A DNA stretch of 64,000 nt from Massilia sp. Root335 (GTDB lineage Bacteria; Pseudomonadota; Gammaproteobacteria; Burkholderiales; Burkholderiaceae_D), in assembly GCF_001425685.1 (NCBI RefSeq), contig NZ_LMCY01000032.1, positions 38,572-102,571 on the forward strand. The letters are read 5' to 3'. How positions within the stretch are numbered: position 1 is the stretch's first letter; every line of letters begins with the position of its first letter. The notes beneath the pieces were generated by a model, which saw nothing but the letters and a program-made list of their open reading frames with translations, made no database searches and was not told the origin of the DNA. Both the position numbers and the translations under genes were made by a program. This document shows, one piece after another, positions 25,423-34,473 of the stretch.

Positions 25423-26969
25423 AACCGCCGCCCGGTGTGATGAACGCCACCGCCACCCCCATCTCGCGCCAGGCTACCTTCCTGATCGTGCTGGCCTTGC
25501 TCGCGCCGTTCCTGCTGTACCTCGGCACGGTGCGCTCGATCATCTCGGTGTGGAACAGCTCCGAAACGTTCGCGCACGGCTACGTGATCCTGCCGATCAG
25601 CCTCTGGCTCGTGTGGCGCCGGCGCGAGAATTTCAGCCTGTATCCGCCCAGGCCGTGGCCGCCCGCGCTGCTGCTGCTGGCGGTGCTCGGCGCCGGCTGG
25701 CTGGCCGCGCAGCTGGGCGAGGTGCAGGTCGTGTCGCAATACACGTTCGTCGCGATGTTCCCCGTCGCCGCGCTGGCCCTGTTCGGCCCGCGCCTGGCCG
25801 GCTCGCTCACCTTCCCCCTGCTGTTCCTGCTGTTCGCGGTGCCGTTCGGCGAGATCTTCGTCGCCCCGCTGATCCAGTTCACCGCCGACTTCACCGTGTG
25901 GGCGGTGCGCGCCACCGGCATCCCCGTGCTGCGCAGCGGCACCCGCTTCGAACTGCCGACCGGGAGCTGGTCCGTCGTCGAGGCCTGCAGCGGCGTGCGC
26001 TACCTGATTTCCTCGATCACCCTGGGCAGCCTGTACGCCTACCTGACCTATCGCTCCACGGCGCGGCGCGTGCTGTTCGTCGCCCTGTCGATGGTCGTCC
26101 CGGTCATCGCCAACGGCCTGCGCGCGTACATGATCGTGATGATCGGCCACCTGTCCGGCATGGAGCTGGCGACGGGCGTTGACCACATCATCTACGGCTG
26201 GCTGTTCTTCGGCCTCGTCATGTTCGTCATGTTCTGGATCGGCAGCTTCTGGCGCGAGGACATCGTCGCCCCATCGATGCCGGCGCCGACGACCATGCCC
26301 GCATCGGTCGCGCAAGGCGCCGCCGCGCCGCGCCGCCTGCCGGCGATGGTGGCCGGCGTCGTGCTCGTGTGCGCGTTCTGGCCGGCGCTGGCGCTGCTGG
26401 GCGAGCGCGCCAACCACAACCCGGCGCCGGTGCGCCTGGCCGACGTCGCCGTCACCGCACCGCGCACCGCCGACTTCGCGGACTGGAAGCCCTTCTACAT
26501 GACACCGGACGCGCGCTTCCACCAGGCCTACCAGGCAGGCAGCCTGCCCGTCAGCCTGACCATCCTGTACTACCGCAACCAGGACCCGGAAAAGAACCTG
26601 ATCAGTTCCATGAACCGCCTGAACGGCTACGAAGACGCCTGGCACGAGGTCGAAAGCGCAGCGCGCAGCGAGACCGTGGCCGGCACGCCGCTCACGCTGC
26701 ACGAAGGGGTCCTGCGCACGCCGCAGGGCGCGATCATGGTCTGGGCCTTCAAATGGGTCGGCGGGCACTACACGGGCAGCGATTACGTCGGCAAGCTGTG
26801 GCAGGCCGCGAACAAGGCCATGCTGCGCGGCGACGACGGCGCCGCCGTGATGCTCGCGGTCCCGTACGACAACGACAAGGAACGCGCGCGCGCCGCACTG
26901 CACCGCTTCCTGGCCGATCAGGGCACCGCGCTGGACCAGGCGCTGAACGCGACCCGAACTCACCAATAA
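25413..26969 (+). CDS. xrtA: Exosortase A fused to an EpsI domain
   Basis: A 518-residue inner-membrane protein. About eight hydrophobic segments fill residues 20-290, and the cysteine-protease-like catalytic residues are visible: Cys192 in VEACSGVRYL, Arg237 in NGLRAYMIV and His258 in GVDHIIYGW. After a linker rich in Pro/Ala, another membrane segment (about 308-327) is followed by the periplasmic EpsI (DUF3485) domain. XrtA recognises and cleaves PEP-CTERM signals, the probable substrate here being the protein at 8523. GGGGAG upstream of 25413 supports this start; the ATG at 25440 is a possible shorter start. Confidence 0.95.
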   Translation: MFLKPPPGVMNATATPISRQATFLIVLALLAPFLLYLGTVRSIISVWNSSETFAHGYVILPISLWLVWRRRENFSLYPPRPWPPALLLLAVLGAGWLAAQLGEVQVVSQYTFVAMFPVAALALFGPRLAGSLTFPLLFLLFAVPFGEIFVAPLIQFTADFTVWAVRATGIPVLRSGTRFELPTGSWSVVEACSGVRYLISSITLGSLYAYLTYRSTARRVLFVALSMVVPVIANGLRAYMIVMIGHLSGMELATGVDHIIYGWLFFGLVMFVMFWIGSFWREDIVAPSMPAPTTMPASVAQGAAAPRRLPAMVAGVVLVCAFWPALALLGERANHNPAPVRLADVAVTAPRTADFADWKPFYMTPDARFHQAYQAGSLPVSLTILYYRNQDPEKNLISSMNRLNGYEDAWHEVESAARSETVAGTPLTLHEGVLRTPQGAIMVWAFKWVGGHYTGSDYVGKLWQAANKAMLRGDDGAAVMLAVPYDNDKERARAALHRFLADQGTALDQALNATRTHQ

Positions 26970-26997
26970 CGCGACCACAAAAACGGAAATCCAGACC

Positions 26998-28215
26998 ATG
27001 CGAGTCCTGCACGTCCTCGACCATTCGATCCCGCTGCACAGCGGTTACACCTTCCGCACCCGTTCGATCCTGCGCGAGCAACGCGCGCTCGGCTGGGAAA
27101 CCTTCCACGTCACCGGCGCCAAGCAGAATGCCGGCGACATGCTGGAAGAAACCGTCGACGGCCTGCACTTCTACCGCACGCCGGAATCGAAGGGCGCGCT
27201 GGCGAAGATGCCCGTGCTGAACCAGGTGAACGTGATCGACGGCCTGGCCAAGCGCCTGGCCGAGATCATCCCGCTCGTGAAACCGGACGTCCTGCACGCG
27301 CACTCGCCGTCGCTGAACGCGATCGCCGCGCTGCGCGCCGGCAAGCGCTTCAACATCCCGGTCGTGTACGAAGTGCGCGCGTTCTGGGAAGACGCCGCCG
27401 TCGATCACGGCACCAGCACGGAGAACGGCCTGCGCTACCGCCTCACGCGCGCGCTCGAGACCTATGCGCTGAAGCAGGCCGACGCCGTCACCACCATCTG
27501 CGAGGGCCTGCGCAAGGACATCGTCGCGCGCGGCGTCGCGGCCGAGAAGGTCACGGTGATCCCGAACGCGGTCGACATCGAAAAATTCTCGATGGGCGGC
27601 ACGCCGGACCTCGCACTGAAACAACAACTGGGCCTGGGCGACGCGCGCCTGGTCGGCTTCATCGGCTCGTTCTATGCCTACGAAGGCCTGGACGTGCTGC
27701 TGCGCGCCGTGCCCAAGCTCATCGCGCGCATGCCCGACCTGCGCGTGCTGCTCGTCGGCGGCGGCCCGCAGGACGCGCCATTGCGCCAGCTGGCGAAAGA
27801 CCTGAACATCGCCGACAGGGTCGTGTTCACGGGCCGAGTGCCGCACGACCAGGTCAACAAGTACTACGACCTGCTCGACGTGCTCGTGTACCCGCGCCTG
27901 TCGATGCGCCTGACCGACCTCGTCACCCCGCTCAAGCCGCTGGAGGCGATGGCGCAGGGCCGCATCCTCGCCGCCTCCGACGTCGGCGGCCACCTCGAGC
28001 TGATCGAAGACGGCAAGACCGGCGTGCTGTTCGGCGCCGACGATCCGGATTCGCTGGCCGACAAGGTCGGCGCCCTGCTGGCCGCGCACGACACGTGGCC
28101 GCAGCTGCGCCAGGCCGGCCGCCGCTACGTCGAGACGGAGCGCAACTGGAAGGTCAGCGTCGGACGCTATCCGGCCATCTACGGCCGCCTGACGCAAAAG
28201 GCCCTGGCGGCATGA
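26998..28215 (+). CDS. XrtA-system glycosyltransferase (TIGR04063 type, GT4)
   Basis: A 405-residue GT4 enzyme. HVLDHSIPLHSGYTFRTRSI is the family-specific start, VVYEVRAFWEDAAVDHGT a conserved middle stretch, and PLKPLEAMAQGRILAASDVG the donor-binding region of GT-B retaining transferases. It probably adds one sugar of the repeat unit to the lipid carrier. It lies 28 bases after xrtA and 13 bases before the next glycosyltransferase, within the same operon. Confidence 0.9.
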   Translation: MRVLHVLDHSIPLHSGYTFRTRSILREQRALGWETFHVTGAKQNAGDMLEETVDGLHFYRTPESKGALAKMPVLNQVNVIDGLAKRLAEIIPLVKPDVLHAHSPSLNAIAALRAGKRFNIPVVYEVRAFWEDAAVDHGTSTENGLRYRLTRALETYALKQADAVTTICEGLRKDIVARGVAAEKVTVIPNAVDIEKFSMGGTPDLALKQQLGLGDARLVGFIGSFYAYEGLDVLLRAVPKLIARMPDLRVLLVGGGPQDAPLRQLAKDLNIADRVVFTGRVPHDQVNKYYDLLDVLVYPRLSMRLTDLVTPLKPLEAMAQGRILAASDVGGHLELIEDGKTGVLFGADDPDSLADKVGALLAAHDTWPQLRQAGRRYVETERNWKVSVGRYPAIYGRLTQKALAA

Positions 28216-28228
28216 TGGAACGTCGACG

Positions 28229-29395
28229 ATGAACGCGCCCGCACCTGCGCTCACGCCGGCCGGCGTCGACACCCGGCCGCTGGTCGTGCACCTCGTGTAT
28301 TCGCTCGGCGTGGGCGGCCTGGAGACGCTGCTCGTCGACTGCATCAACCGCATGCCGGCCTGGCGCCACGCCGTCGTCTGCCTGACGACCTACACGTCGT
28401 TCGCCGACCGCATCGCCCGGCACGACGTCGAGCTGCATGCGCTCGGCAAGCCGCCCGGTCTCGGCCTCGGCACGCACCTGACGTTCTGGCGCCTGATGCG
28501 GCGCATGCGCCCGACCGTGCTGCACACGTATAACCTGGCCGCGCTGGAATACGCTTTTACCGCCACGCTGGCGGGCGTCCCCGTGCGCATCCACGCGGAA
28601 CACGGCCGCGACGCGAGCGACCCGCACGGCCTGAACCCGAAACACAACTTCCTGCGCCGCCGCCTGGTCCCGTTCGTCGACCGCTTCATTCCCGTGTCCG
28701 AAGACCTGAACCGCTGGCTCGGCGACGTCGTGCGCATCCCGACCGACAAGACGCTGTTCATCAAGAACGGCGTCGACACGGACAAGTACGCGCCCGGCGG
28801 CACGCCAGCCGCGGACGCGCCGTTTCAAACGGGCGACATCGTGATCGGCACCGTCGCGCGCATCCAGGACGTCAAGAACCACCGCGCCCTCGTCGACGCG
28901 TTCGCGCAATTGCGTGCCCGCCTGCCCGACCTGGCGCCGCGCCTGAAACTCGCGATCGTCGGGGACGGCCCGCTGCTGCCGGCCGTGCGCGACCAGGTGG
29001 CGCGCCTCGGCCTCCTTGATGCCGTGTGGCTGCCCGGCGCGCGGTCCGACATCGCCGCCATCCTGCACACGTTCTCGGTCTTTGCGCTGCCCTCGCTGGC
29101 CGAAGGCACGCCCGTCTCGATGCTGGAAGCGATGGCGTGCGGCCTGCCCGTCGTCGCCTCGCGCGTCGGCGGCATTCCGGAAGTCGTCGACGACGGCGAA
29201 CAAGGCCTGCTGGTGCCGGTCGGCGACGTCGGTGCCCTGACCGACGCGCTGGCCCGCTACGCGCAGGACCCGGCCATGGCACGCACGCACGGCAGCGCGG
29301 CGCGCGCCCGCGTGCTGGACCGTTTCAGCCTGCGCGCCATGGTGGCCGCATACGGCGTCCTGTACGACGAACTGTGCCTGAACAAGGCACACTGA
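28229..29395 (+). CDS. XrtA-system glycosyltransferase (TIGR03088/Stp2 type, GT4)
   Basis: A 388-residue GT4 enzyme. PLVVHLVYSLGVGGLETLLV at the N-terminus is the acceptor-side signature, EHGRDASDPHGLNPKHN a family stretch, and PSLAEGTPVSMLEAMACGLP the donor site with the E-x7-E pattern. It works in sequence with the two other glycosyltransferases of this operon. The amidotransferase gene follows after 43 bases. Confidence 0.9.
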   Translation: MNAPAPALTPAGVDTRPLVVHLVYSLGVGGLETLLVDCINRMPAWRHAVVCLTTYTSFADRIARHDVELHALGKPPGLGLGTHLTFWRLMRRMRPTVLHTYNLAALEYAFTATLAGVPVRIHAEHGRDASDPHGLNPKHNFLRRRLVPFVDRFIPVSEDLNRWLGDVVRIPTDKTLFIKNGVDTDKYAPGGTPAADAPFQTGDIVIGTVARIQDVKNHRALVDAFAQLRARLPDLAPRLKLAIVGDGPLLPAVRDQVARLGLLDAVWLPGARSDIAAILHTFSVFALPSLAEGTPVSMLEAMACGLPVVASRVGGIPEVVDDGEQGLLVPVGDVGALTDALARYAQDPAMARTHGSAARARVLDRFSLRAMVAAYGVLYDELCLNKAH

Positions 29396-29438
29396 CGCGT
29401 TACCGTTTCACCCATATACAAGCAAGAAAGCCAACATC

Positions 29439-31346
29439 ATGTGCGGAATAGTCGGAATCTTTGACACCCAAGGCAACCGGGAGATCGACCGCGAAGCGCT
29501 GCGGCGCATGAACGAAAGCCAGTACCACCGCGGTCCCGACGAAGGCGAACTGTATCTGGAAAAAGCGCTGGGCATGGGCCACCGCCGCCTGTCCGTGATC
29601 GACGTGGCCACCGGCCAGCAGCCGTTCCTGAACGCCGCGCGCGACGTGGCGCTCGTGTTCAACGGCGAGATCTACAACTACCGCATCCTGCGCGACGAGC
29701 TGATCGCGCTGGGCCACGTGTTCCGCACCAAGTCCGACACGGAAGTCGTCATGAACGCCTGGCTTGCGTGGGGCGAGGACTGCGTGCGCCGGCTGCGCGG
29801 CATGTTCGCGTTCGGCGTGTGGGACCGCAAGAAGCAGACGCTGTTCCTCGCGCGCGACCACGTTGGCGTAAAACCGATGTTCTATTCGCTGCTGCCCAGC
29901 GGCCTGTTCGTGTTCGGCTCGGAACTCAAGTCGATCATGACCTTCCCCGAACTGTCGCGCAAGCTGAACCCGCGCGCCGTCGAGGATTACTTCGCCTACG
30001 GCTACGTGCCGGAGCCGAACACGATTTTCCATAACGCTTATAAACTCAGCCCCGGCCATTCGATCCTGCTGAAGGTCGGCGACCGCGCGGTGCAGCCGAA
30101 GCGCTGGTGGGACCTCGCCTTCAACGTCGCGCCGGCGCGGCCGGAGGCGGACGTCGAGGCCGAACTGATCGACCGCGTGCGCGAAGCGGTGAAGAGCCAG
30201 ATGGAATCGGAGGTGCCGCTGGGCGCCTTCCTGTCCGGCGGCGTCGATTCCAGCGCCGTCGTCGCGATGATGGCCGGCGCCAGGGACGGCACGGTCAGCG
30301 AGGGCGTCACCACGTGCTCGATCGGCTTCGACGATCCCGAGTTCGACGAAACCCAGTACGCCATGCAGGTGGCCCAGCGCTACCGCACGCACCACCACGC
30401 GCAGATCGTCGACAAGGACGACTACGGCCTGATCGACACGCTCGCGCACCTGTACGACGAACCCTTTGCCGACAGTTCCGCGATCCCGACCTACCGCGTG
30501 TGCCAGCTGGCGCGCCGCCACGTGACGGTGGCGCTGTCGGGCGACGGCGGCGACGAGAACTTTGCCGGCTACCGCCGCTACCGTTTCGCGATGGCCGAAC
30601 ACAGCGTGCGCTCGAAGGTCCCGGAAGCGATCCGCAAACCGCTGTTCGGCACCCTGGGCAGCCTGTACCCGAAGGCCGACTGGGCGCCGCGCGTATTCCG
30701 CGCCAAGACGACGTTCGAGGCGATCGCGCGCGACCTCGTCGAGGGCTACTTCCACGGCGTGTCGCGCCTGACCGACCGCCAGCGCAACCAGCTGTTCTCG
30801 GATACGTTCAAGAGCGACCTGCAGGGCTACCGCGCGATCGACGTGATGCGCACGCACGCCGCCCAGGCGCCGACGGACGATCCGCTGTCGCTGATCCAGT
30901 ACCTCGATTTCAAGACCTGGCTGCCGGGCGACATCCTGACGAAGGTCGACCGCGCCAGCATGGCCCACTCGCTGGAAGTGCGCGTGCCGCTGCTGGATCA
31001 CGAATTCTGCGAATACGCGGCCACCCTGCCCCCGAGCCTGAAACTGCGCGGCGGCGAAGGCAAGTACATCCTCAAGAAGTCGCTGGAGCCGCATCTGCCG
31101 CACGACATCATGTACCGGTCCAAGAAGGGCTTTTCGATCCCGCTGGCGGCCTGGCTGCGCGGCCCGCTGCGCGAGGCGGTGCGCGAGGCCGTGCTGGGCG
31201 CGCGCCTGGTCGATACCGGCATCTTCAACCGCCGCTACCTGGAACAGCTGGTGTCCCAGCACCACGCGGGCACGGCCGACCACAGCGTGGCACTGTGGTC
31301 GCTGATGATGTTCGACGCGTTCCTGCGCGTCAGCGCCGGCGCTTAG
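29439..31346 (+). CDS. XrtA-system asparagine-synthase-like amidotransferase
   Basis: A 635-residue two-domain enzyme. Cys2 (MCGIVGIFD) is the N-terminal nucleophile of the glutamine amidotransferase domain, with RGPDEGE and FNGEIYNYR also present. The synthetase domain has the pyrophosphatase loop SGGVDSS at 266-272 and SLEVRVPLLDHEF. Such proteins transfer glutamine-derived ammonia to a carboxylate. In XrtA loci the target may be an acidic sugar or amino acid substituent of the polysaccharide rather than free aspartate; relatives are needed for flocculation in some sludge bacteria. It is the last gene of the main operon; a GC hairpin follows at 31363. Confidence 0.93.
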   Translation: MCGIVGIFDTQGNREIDREALRRMNESQYHRGPDEGELYLEKALGMGHRRLSVIDVATGQQPFLNAARDVALVFNGEIYNYRILRDELIALGHVFRTKSDTEVVMNAWLAWGEDCVRRLRGMFAFGVWDRKKQTLFLARDHVGVKPMFYSLLPSGLFVFGSELKSIMTFPELSRKLNPRAVEDYFAYGYVPEPNTIFHNAYKLSPGHSILLKVGDRAVQPKRWWDLAFNVAPARPEADVEAELIDRVREAVKSQMESEVPLGAFLSGGVDSSAVVAMMAGARDGTVSEGVTTCSIGFDDPEFDETQYAMQVAQRYRTHHHAQIVDKDDYGLIDTLAHLYDEPFADSSAIPTYRVCQLARRHVTVALSGDGGDENFAGYRRYRFAMAEHSVRSKVPEAIRKPLFGTLGSLYPKADWAPRVFRAKTTFEAIARDLVEGYFHGVSRLTDRQRNQLFSDTFKSDLQGYRAIDVMRTHAAQAPTDDPLSLIQYLDFKTWLPGDILTKVDRASMAHSLEVRVPLLDHEFCEYAATLPPSLKLRGGEGKYILKKSLEPHLPHDIMYRSKKGFSIPLAAWLRGPLREAVREAVLGARLVDTGIFNRRYLEQLVSQHHAGTADHSVALWSLMMFDAFLRVSAGA

Positions 31347-31362
31347 AGCCTGCCCAGGCAGG

Positions 31363-31381
31363 GTGGGCTCACCGAGCCCAC
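31363..31381. repeat. GC hairpin between the convergent amidotransferase and decarboxylase genes
   Basis: GTGGGCT (31363-31369) pairs perfectly with AGCCCAC (31375-31381) around a 5-base loop; a further CTGCC/GGCAG pair lies just upstream. No T run is present. Its place between two gene ends suggests a terminator role. Confidence 0.4.
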
Positions 31382-31433
31382 GCGTGACGCCAACCCACCG
31401 CATGCCTCGCGCGTGGGCACCGGGGTGCCTACC

Positions 31434-32672
31434 CTACACCAGCACTTCCAGCGCCGCCGGGTGCCCGAGGAATGCGCCCGGGCTGGCGGACGGGCCGTAG
31501 GCGCCCGACTGGAACACGACGATCAGGTCGCCCACCTGCGCATGCGCCAGCTCCATCCGGTCGGCCAGGATGTCGAGCGGGGTGCACAACGGCCCCGTCA
31601 CGCTGGCCGGGCCGCTGTCAACCGGCGCCACGCGGCTGCCCACGGCGACCGGATAATTCTTGCGGATGACCTGCCCCAGGTTGCCCGAGGCGGCCAGGTG
31701 GTGGTGCATGCCGCCGTCCGTCACGAGGAAGACTTCACCGCGCGAGACCTTGCGGTCGACGACGCGCGTCACGTAGACGCCGCATTCGCCCACGAGGTAG
31801 CGGCCCAGTTCCAGCGCCAGCCGCGCCTGCGGCAGCGCCGTGGTCAGCTTTTCCAGTTCGGGCGCCAGGCGCGCGGCGATGGGCGCCACGTCGAGGCGTT
31901 CCTCGCCCGGAAAATACGGGATGCCGAAGCCGCCGCCGATGTTCACCTGGCGCACCGGGACGGGCGCCGCGTCGGCCAGGCGCAGCGCGAGTTCGATGCT
32001 GCGCGCCTGCGCGTCGATGATGGCGTCCGCGCGCAGGCTCTGCGAACCGGCGAAGATGTGGAAGCCCTGGAAGTCGACGGCCAGCCCGGCCGCGACGCGC
32101 AGCAGGCGCGGCACCTCCTCCGCGTCGATGCCGAAAGGCTTGGCGCCGCCGCCCATCTTCATGCCGGACGATTTCAGTTCGAAGTCCGGATTCACGCGCA
32201 AGGCGATGCGCGGCGCGATGCCCAGCAGGTCGCCGATGCGCGCGAGGGCCATGAGCTCGCGCTCCGATTCGACGTTCACGCACACGCCGGCGGCCACCGC
32301 CTGCGCCAGTTCGGCGTCCTGCTTGGCCGGGCCGGCGAAGCTGATGCGCTCGGGCGCCATGCCGGCATCCAGCGCCGTTTTCAGTTCGCCGCCGGAGGCC
32401 ACGTCCAGGCCGTCGACGAGGCCGGCCATGTGCTGCACGAGCGCCGGCATCGGATTCGCCTTGATCGAGTAATGCAGCAGCACGCCTTGCGGCAGCTGGA
32501 CGCGCAGGTCGCGCACGCGCTGCGTGCACAGGGCGCGGTCGACCGCGAAGAACGGCGTGCGGCCCACGCGCTGCGCGAGCCGGGTCAGCGGGATGCCGCC
32601 GACCTGCAACACGTCGTCGACGACGGAAAAAAGGATCTGCGGCGCGTGGCGCGCGCGGTTACTTGCTGTCAT
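31434..32672 (-). CDS. PLP-dependent decarboxylase, exosortase A-associated (TIGR03099 type)
   Basis: A 412-residue fold-III PLP enzyme of the ornithine/diaminopimelate decarboxylase group. Lys71 in HYSIKANP binds PLP; VASGGELKTAL, GGGFGIPYF and CTPLDIL are further conserved stretches. It would decarboxylate an amino acid, or a carrier-bound amino acid, as part of the small XrtA-linked pathway with the AMP ligase, carrier protein and hydrolases. The start at 32672 overlaps the ligase stop (ATGA), so the two are translated together. The rest of that pathway lies 10 kb away at 43.9 kb. Confidence 0.9.
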   Translation of the reverse strand: MTASNRARHAPQILFSVVDDVLQVGGIPLTRLAQRVGRTPFFAVDRALCTQRVRDLRVQLPQGVLLHYSIKANPMPALVQHMAGLVDGLDVASGGELKTALDAGMAPERISFAGPAKQDAELAQAVAAGVCVNVESERELMALARIGDLLGIAPRIALRVNPDFELKSSGMKMGGGAKPFGIDAEEVPRLLRVAAGLAVDFQGFHIFAGSQSLRADAIIDAQARSIELALRLADAAPVPVRQVNIGGGFGIPYFPGEERLDVAPIAARLAPELEKLTTALPQARLALELGRYLVGECGVYVTRVVDRKVSRGEVFLVTDGGMHHHLAASGNLGQVIRKNYPVAVGSRVAPVDSGPASVTGPLCTPLDILADRMELAHAQVGDLIVVFQSGAYGPSASPGAFLGHPAALEVLV

Positions 32673-34258
32673 GATGCGTCGTTCGTTTGCAGGGTAAGCC
32701 GCAACAGGTTGCGGTCGATCTTGCCGTTCGGGTTGCGCGGCAGCGGGCCGGCGCGCAGGTCGATGTGGGCCGGCACCATATAGGCCGGCAGGCGGCGCTT
32801 GCATTCGGCCAGCAGCGCGGCACCGTCGATGACGCCTTCCTCGACGGGCACGGCGATCACGGCGATCGCCTGGCCCAGTTGCGGATGGTCGATGCCGAAG
32901 GCGGCCACCTCGGCGACGAGACCGGTCGCGTGCAGCACGGATTCGATCTCGGTGGGGCTGATGCGGTAGCCGGACACCTTGATCATGTCGTCGCTGCGGC
33001 CGACGAAGTACAAATAGCCGTCGGCGTCGCGGCGCACCGTATCGCCCGACCACACGGCCAGTTCCGGCACGGGCAGGCCAGGGTCCCGGCCGGGCGCGGG
33101 ACGGAACCGCTGCGCCGTGCGCGCCGGATCGTTCCAGTAGCCGAGCGCCACGAGCGCGCCGCGGTGCACGAGTTCTCCCGGTTCGTCGGGGTCGCACGGG
33201 CTGCCATCCGGACGCACGACGAGGATCTCGGCGTTCGGGATCGCGCGGCCGATCGAATCGGGACGGCGCGCCACTTCCGCCGGCGACAGGTAGGTGGAGC
33301 GGAACGCTTCCGTCAGGCCGTACATCAGGAAGATCTGCGTGTCCGGCAAGACTTCGCGCAGCGCCTGCACCGTCGGCACCGGCATGGCGCCGCCGGAATT
33401 CGTGATGAAGCGCAGCGTGCAACCCGCCGGCCACGCCAGGCGCGCCAGCGCGATCCACAGCGGCGGCACGGCGGCCAGGCCCGTGATGCGCTCGCGCGCG
33501 ACCATCGCCACGATATCCTTCGGGAACAGGTAGTTCATCAGCACGACGCTGGCGCCGCGCATAAAGGCCGTCGTCAGCTGGGACAGGCCGTAGTCGAAGC
33601 TGAGCGGCAGCACGGCGAGCAGGCGGTCGTCCGCGCGCAGGTCCAGGTAGCTCGCGACGCTCTGCGCACCCGCGACCATGTTCCGGTGCGACAGCACGAC
33701 GCCTTTCGGCTGCCCCGTGCTGCCCGACGTGTACAGGATCGCGGCGACGTCGGTGTCGATGCGGCGGTGCGGCGCGACGTCCACGTCCACGTCCACGTCC
33801 ACGTCCGCGGGCCAGGCCAGCACCGGCAGCGCGGCGGATGCGGGCGCCGCATCGCCGTCGGCCAGCAGCACGGCGCGCACATCGGGGCAGCGTTCGAGCA
33901 CGGGCGCCAGCTGCGCGAGGCGCTCGGCCGTCGTGGCCAGCAGGCGCACGTTGCAATCGGCGAGGATGTAGGCGACCTGCTCGGGCTTGAGCAGCGGATT
34001 GACGGGCACGAACACGCAGCCGGCGGCGGCGGCGCCGAACATGGCGGCCACGTTCTCGATGCGCTTTTCCATGTACACGGCCACGCGCGCGCCGGGTTCC
34101 AGTTTCGCATCCAGCAGCAGCGCGGCGACGGCGCGCACCTGCGCGGCGAGCTGCGCGTAGCTGCAGCGCTTGTCGCCATAGGCGAGAGCTTCGGCGGCGG
34201 GCGTGCGCGCCGCGCTGTCGAACAGGGAGTCGTGGATCAGGTGGTTCATCAATGCCAT
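32669..34258 (-). CDS. Acyl-AMP ligase, exosortase A-associated (TIGR03098 type)
   Basis: A 529-residue ANL-superfamily enzyme. YTSGSTGQPKGVVLSHRN is the ATP loop, YGLTEAF the A5 motif, VGRSDDMIKVSGYRISPTEI the hinge and NPNGKIDRN the catalytic lysine. It should activate a carboxylic or amino acid as the adenylate and load it on the carrier protein encoded at 43877. The start is uncertain: ATG 34258 and ATG 34249 both fit and neither has a clear ribosome site. A hexanucleotide repeat at 33777-33806 gives an acidic VD run in the protein. Confidence 0.9.
   Translation of the reverse strand: MALMNHLIHDSLFDSAARTPAAEALAYGDKRCSYAQLAAQVRAVAALLLDAKLEPGARVAVYMEKRIENVAAMFGAAAAGCVFVPVNPLLKPEQVAYILADCNVRLLATTAERLAQLAPVLERCPDVRAVLLADGDAAPASAALPVLAWPADVDVDVDVDVAPHRRIDTDVAAILYTSGSTGQPKGVVLSHRNMVAGAQSVASYLDLRADDRLLAVLPLSFDYGLSQLTTAFMRGASVVLMNYLFPKDIVAMVARERITGLAAVPPLWIALARLAWPAGCTLRFITNSGGAMPVPTVQALREVLPDTQIFLMYGLTEAFRSTYLSPAEVARRPDSIGRAIPNAEILVVRPDGSPCDPDEPGELVHRGALVALGYWNDPARTAQRFRPAPGRDPGLPVPELAVWSGDTVRRDADGYLYFVGRSDDMIKVSGYRISPTEIESVLHATGLVAEVAAFGIDHPQLGQAIAVIAVPVEEGVIDGAALLAECKRRLPAYMVPAHIDLRAGPLPRNPNGKIDRNLLRLTLQTNDAS
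33777..33806 (+). repeat. Hexanucleotide tandem repeat (ACGTCC x5) inside the ligase gene
   Basis: Five perfect copies of ACGTCC run through the ligase gene and encode alternating Val-Asp. The unit is six bases, so gain or loss of copies keeps the frame. It sits in a loop between the N-terminal subdomains, just before the APHRRID stretch. Confidence 0.75.
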
Positions 34259-34473
34259 GGGTTCTGCCGGCGGGCGTGGTCGGGCAAACGCCAATCTTAC
34301 CAGTTCGTCTCCGTCAAGTCGTAGAGGAAGCGCTCGCGTCGCCGCCGCCGGCGCGACAAGGTCCGTGTTGACTTGGCATGGGAAAGGTGCTCTCATTCGT
34401 GGCTCAGCTCACCGCTTCACGATTGCCGCGCCGTGCACACGCTTCCTCGCGCCATCGACCAAGGATCGACAAC

